Shown: positions 60,740 to 64,000 of the stretch, piece by piece
Position numbering within the stretch: the first letter of the stretch is position 1
Layout: each line of letters starts with the position of its first letter
Assembly (NCBI RefSeq): GCF_026167545.1
Contig: NZ_CP110678.1
Location: 2,903,501-2,967,500 of the forward strand
Origin: Sphingomonas sp. S1-29
GTDB taxonomy: Bacteria; Pseudomonadota; Alphaproteobacteria; Sphingomonadales; Sphingomonadaceae
Direction: 5' to 3'
Length of the DNA: 64,000 bases
Translations under genes and position numbers: made by a program
The notes under the pieces: model-generated
What the model saw: the letters and a program-made list of their open reading frames with translations, nothing else
Told to the model about the DNA's origin: nothing
Database searches by the model: none

Positions 60740-61456
60740 TCACGCTACCACCTCGCCGCGGGCGTGCTGGCTGTCGATGCGTTCGACCAGCCCGTCCTTG
60801 AAATGCACCACGGTGCGCGCGAACGCCGCCATGTCGCCTTCGTGCGTCACCATCAGCACGGTGATCCCGCCATTCTGGTTGAGGTCGGTGAGCAATTCCA
60901 TGATCTCGATCGATCGTTCGCTGTCGAGGTTGCCGGTGGGTTCGTCGGCGAGCAGCACGTCGGGCTGGGTGACGATTGCGCGCGCGATCGCGACGCGTTG
61001 TTGCTGTCCACCCGATAGCTCGGCGGGGGTGTGGTCCCACCAGTTCGCCAGCCCGACCTTGTCGAGCGCCGCCATCCCCATTTCGCGCCGCGCCTTCTTG
61101 TCCTCGCCGCGATAGAGCAGGGGCAGTTCGACATTCTCAAGCGCCGAGGTGCGGCTGAGCAGGTTGAAGCCCTGGAACACGAAGCCCAGATAGCGCCGCC
61201 GCAGCAGCGCGCGCTGGTCGCGATCGAGCGTCTCGACATGGATGTTCTTGAACAGGAAGGTGCCCGCCGACGGCACGTCGAGGCAGCCCAGGATGTTCAT
61301 CGTCGTCGACTTGCCCGACCCCGACGGCCCCATCACCGCGACGAAATCGCCCTGTTCGATGTCGAGATCGACCCCTTTCAGCGCCTGGAACGCGGTGGGG
61401 CCTTCGCCATAGACCTTGGTGACGCCGCGCAGCGTGATGATCGGCTGGGCTGCCAT
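60740..61456 (-). CDS. MacB-type ABC transporter ATP-binding protein
   Basis: A 238-residue ATPase. Walker A GPSGSGKST, Q-loop FQGFNLL, signature LSGGQQQR, Walker B VLLADEPTGNLD, H-loop TH. The type is the MacB/LolD group. It energises the permease encoded 213 bases further on. Its start codon lies two bases past the MacA stop. Confidence 0.93.
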   Translation of the reverse strand: MAAQPIITLRGVTKVYGEGPTAFQALKGVDLDIEQGDFVAVMGPSGSGKSTTMNILGCLDVPSAGTFLFKNIHVETLDRDQRALLRRRYLGFVFQGFNLLSRTSALENVELPLLYRGEDKKARREMGMAALDKVGLANWWDHTPAELSGGQQQRVAIARAIVTQPDVLLADEPTGNLDSERSIEIMELLTDLNQNGGITVLMVTHEGDMAAFARTVVHFKDGLVERIDSQHARGEVVA

Positions 61457-61458
61457 GA

Positions 61459-62844
61459 CTAGCTCGCCGGGCGGGCGCGCTGGCCGCCCTTGGCCTGGCC
61501 GCCCTTGGCTTGCCCGCCCGATCCTTCGGCCGCGAGTTGGCCGGTGATCACTTGTGCGCCGGCGCGCAGGTTGCCGCCGATGACTTCGGTGACTTGGCCG
61601 TCGCTTTCGCCGACGCGGATCTGCACCGGTTGCGGCTCGCCATCCTCGCCGACGATGTAGATCGTCTGTTCGGAGCCGCGGCCGATCGATGCGGTGCGCT
61701 CGGGGCGCCCGCCACCGCGGCGCCCGCGGGGCACGATCGCGCTGGCCAGGCCGCCACCCTTGCTCGCATCGGCCCCCGCCGCCGTGGGGCGGAAGCGCAG
61801 CGCGGCGTTGGGGACCAGCAGCACGTTGTCGCGCTCGGTGGTGACGATTTCGGCGGTCGCGGTCATGCCGGGACGCAGGCGAAGCTCGGGATTCTCGACC
61901 GTGAGGATCGCGGCGTAGGATACGACCTGCCCGGTCGTGGTGGTCGTGGTGGTCGACGACGACGCTTCCTGCGCCGACAGGTTCGACCCGACATCGACGC
62001 GAGTGATCGTCGCGTTGAAGCTTTCGCCGGGGAAGGCGTCGACCGCGAAGGTGGCGCGCTGGCCGTTGCGTACCGATCCGACATCGGCTTCATCGATCGC
62101 GACTTCGAGCTCCATCTGGCTGAGGTCCTCGGCGATCACGAACAGCGTGGGGGTGTTGAACGAGGCCGCGACGGTTTGGCCGGGATCGACCTGGCGCGCG
62201 AGCACCACGCCGTTGACCGGCGAGCGGATGATCGCGCGCTCGCGCTGCGTCTGGCTCGACGACAATTGCGCGCGCGCTGCGGTGACATTGGCTTCGGCGG
62301 TGCGGACCCCGGCGACCGCGCGCGCGGCGGCGGCGCGGGCGGTGTCGAGCTCGGTCTTGGCGGGAACGCGCCCGCCCGACAGCCGGCTGACCTCCTCGAA
62401 GCGGCCGAGCGTCGCGCGCGCTTCCTGCAAGGTCGCCTCGGCTTGCTGTACCGCCGCCTGCTGTGCCGCGAGCTGTGCCTGGTTCTGGCGGATCTGGTCG
62501 TCGAGCTGTTCGGGATCGATCAGCGCGAGCGATTGGCCGGCGCGGACGCGATCATTGACGTCGACCACCACCTGGGTGACCAGCCCCGACAGCTGCGACC
62601 CGACGGTGACCTGATTGGTCGGCGCGAGCTTGCCGGTGGCCGAGACGGTCACCTGCAGCTTGCCCTGGCGCACCGGGGCGGCGGCATAGCCCTGCTTCTC
62701 CGCCGGCGCGAGGAAGCGCATCGCGGCGAGTACGAGCAGGACGATGCCGAGCGCGACCAACGCCCATTTGGCATAGGTCTTCCACTTGGGCTGGGTCTTG
62801 GTGCCCAGGAACGCGTCGAGATCGGGGCTTTGCGCGTCAGCCAT
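61459..62844 (-). CDS. MacA-type periplasmic adaptor (RND/HlyD family)
   Basis: A 461-residue membrane fusion protein. N-terminal transmembrane anchor at about 27-45. The barrel-sandwich half-motif VTVSATGKLAPTNQVTVGSQLSGLV precedes the long coiled coil (about 105-200). IRSPVNGVVLARQVDPGQTV is the second half-motif. An SSTTTTTTTG insert and a C-terminal GGQAKGGQAKGGQ repeat are lineage-specific. It overlaps the outer-membrane gene by eight bases. Confidence 0.92.
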   Translation of the reverse strand: MADAQSPDLDAFLGTKTQPKWKTYAKWALVALGIVLLVLAAMRFLAPAEKQGYAAAPVRQGKLQVTVSATGKLAPTNQVTVGSQLSGLVTQVVVDVNDRVRAGQSLALIDPEQLDDQIRQNQAQLAAQQAAVQQAEATLQEARATLGRFEEVSRLSGGRVPAKTELDTARAAAARAVAGVRTAEANVTAARAQLSSSQTQRERAIIRSPVNGVVLARQVDPGQTVAASFNTPTLFVIAEDLSQMELEVAIDEADVGSVRNGQRATFAVDAFPGESFNATITRVDVGSNLSAQEASSSTTTTTTTGQVVSYAAILTVENPELRLRPGMTATAEIVTTERDNVLLVPNAALRFRPTAAGADASKGGGLASAIVPRGRRGGGRPERTASIGRGSEQTIYIVGEDGEPQPVQIRVGESDGQVTEVIGGNLRAGAQVITGQLAAEGSGGQAKGGQAKGGQRARPAS

Positions 62845-64000
62845 TGGTATCGTCCTGCCTTTCGGGGGCGAGAATGGTGCCCGCCACCCGGGGAATCGTT
62901 TCGCTGTCCCAGCCGCCGCCGAGCGCGCCGAACAGCTGGACCAGCGCGGTCGCCTCGTCCGATTCGACCTGGGTCAGGCTGTTGCGTGCATTGAGCAATT
63001 GGGTTTCGGTCTGGTTGAGCGTGGTGAAATCGGTGAGCCCCGCGCGATACTGGCTGCGCGCGAGGATCGCCGAGACGTTGGCGGCATCGAGCGCGATCGC
63101 GAATTCGCGCTGGCGCGCCTGCGCGGTGCGCAGCGCGACGATCGCGTTCTCGATGTCCTCGAGCGAGGTCAGTACCGTCTGCTTGTAGGCCAGGAACGCG
63201 CCATCGGCGGCGGCTTCCTGCGCGCGGATCGCCGCGCGGGTGCGACCGCCGTCGAAGATCAGCTGGTTGAGGCCGGCGAACAAGGTGCCGGTGATGATGT
63301 CGGTCAGGCTGCCGATCGCGTTGGCGCTGGTGTCGATCCCGCCCGAGATGCTGAGCGCGGGGTAGAGCTGCGCCTGCGCGACGCCGATCTGCGCGGTGGC
63401 GGCGGCGAGCGCGCGTTCGGCGCTGCGCACGTCGGGGCGCTGGCGCAGCGTATCGGCGGGGATGCCCACGCCCACCGTCGCGGGGCCGCGCGGGATCGGA
63501 CGGACCGCCGCGAGCTCGCCCTTGAGCGCGCCGGGCGCGCGACCGGTGAGCACGCCCAGCCGCGAGACCGCGCTGTTGTAGCTCGCCTCGAGCGAGGGGA
63601 TCGACGCCGCGGTCTGCGCGCGCTGGGCCCGCGCCTGTTCGGCATCGAGCGACGACACCAGCCCCGCCTGGACGCGGAAGCCGGCGATTTCGAGATTGTC
63701 GTCCTGCAGCGCCAGCGACTGGCGCGCATTGGCGATCTGCGCCTGCGCGGCGCGCGCCAGGACATAGTTGCGCGCGATCTCCGACTGGGTCGAGATCAGG
63801 ACGGTGGCATAGTCATAGCCGCTGGCGTCGTAGCTCGCGCGCGACGCCTCGACCGAGCGGCGGATGCCGCCGAACAAATCGGCCTGGTAATTGGCATCGG
63901 CGCCGAGCGAGAAATTGTTGGTCGATCCCGCGCCGGTGTTGATGATCGTGCCGTCGGGCAGCTGCGTCTGGTTGCTGCCGCCGCGGATGCTCTGGCGGCG
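62837..64000 (-). CDS. Outer membrane efflux protein (TolC/OprM family), 3' part
   Basis: The frame is open to the window edge, so 387 C-terminal residues are seen. Two OEP repeats are visible: ADANYQADLFGGIRRSVEASRASYDAS and IAGFRVQAGLVSSLDAEQAR; later PSLEASYNSAVSRLGVLTGRAPG and ALVQLFGALGGGW, the usual NodT/OprM end. It forms the outer-membrane channel of the exporter with MacA and the MacB-type proteins. Confidence 0.92.
   Translation of the reverse strand, partial: RRQSIRGGSNQTQLPDGTIINTGAGSTNNFSLGADANYQADLFGGIRRSVEASRASYDASGYDYATVLISTQSEIARNYVLARAAQAQIANARQSLALQDDNLEIAGFRVQAGLVSSLDAEQARAQRAQTAASIPSLEASYNSAVSRLGVLTGRAPGALKGELAAVRPIPRGPATVGVGIPADTLRQRPDVRSAERALAAATAQIGVAQAQLYPALSISGGIDTSANAIGSLTDIITGTLFAGLNQLIFDGGRTRAAIRAQEAAADGAFLAYKQTVLTSLEDIENAIVALRTAQARQREFAIALDAANVSAILARSQYRAGLTDFTTLNQTETQLLNARNSLTQVESDEATALVQLFGALGGGWDSETIPRVAGTILAPERQDDTNG

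Overview
The window is a chromosomal segment of a high-GC alphaproteobacterium, most likely a sphingomonad (Sphingomonas or a close relative). The reasons are the gene content (BamE next to a ubiquinol-cytochrome c chaperone and a YceD/DUF177 gene, CarD, CIRCE-controlled groESL, GIN-domain proteins, PaoABC-like molybdoenzyme), the order mdh-sucD-sucA-sucB-lpd, and many palindromic intergenic repeats. No tRNA, rRNA, insertion sequence or CRISPR array was seen. The assignment is by recognition only.

Layout. 1-5.4 kb: end of pheT, an aldose epimerase, prfC, then yceD and UQCC facing bamE. 5.5-10.6 kb: an RcnB-like protein, a processive glycosyltransferase with an outer-membrane partner (NfrB/NfrA-like), and a DUF885 peptidase-like lipoprotein. 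10.6-16.1 kb: three parts of the ligase-associated DNA repair set (exonuclease, Lhr-type helicase, PdeM phosphoesterase) without the ligase and with a two-motif aspartic protease. 16.1-22.9 kb: S41 peptidase, FMN reductase, an 18-codon ORF with a full-length Shine-Dalgarno sequence, paired lipoproteins, paired GIN-domain proteins, CarD and a Uma2 protein. 23-29.5 kb: groESL under CIRCE, sppA, and small enzymes including a FosA homologue.

29.5-45.2 kb is a minus-strand block holding much of the TCA cycle: sdhC, sdhD, sdhA, then a HicAB-type pair with frameshifted HicA and a ClpP-like gene, then sdhB, a thioesterase, zapE, mdh, sucD, sucA, sucB and lpd. sucC is absent. 45.3-53.8 kb: two tandem soluble globin-type chemoreceptors, an SDR, prmA, phenylalanine hydroxylase, a TIGR02117 protein, a hydrolase and a GDPD lipoprotein. 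53.8-59.2 kb: a molybdenum hydroxylase operon (2Fe-2S, FAD/4Fe-4S and Mo subunits, XdhC, MocA-like). 59.3-64 kb: a MacAB-type exporter with its outer-membrane factor.

The strongest unexplained pattern is the set of palindromic repeats (about six sequence families, twelve or more copies). Several overlap gene ends: they seem to supply the start codons of prfC and the Lhr helicase, the ribosome binding site of the epimerase gene, and the last residues and stop codons of phenylalanine hydroxylase and a hydrolase.
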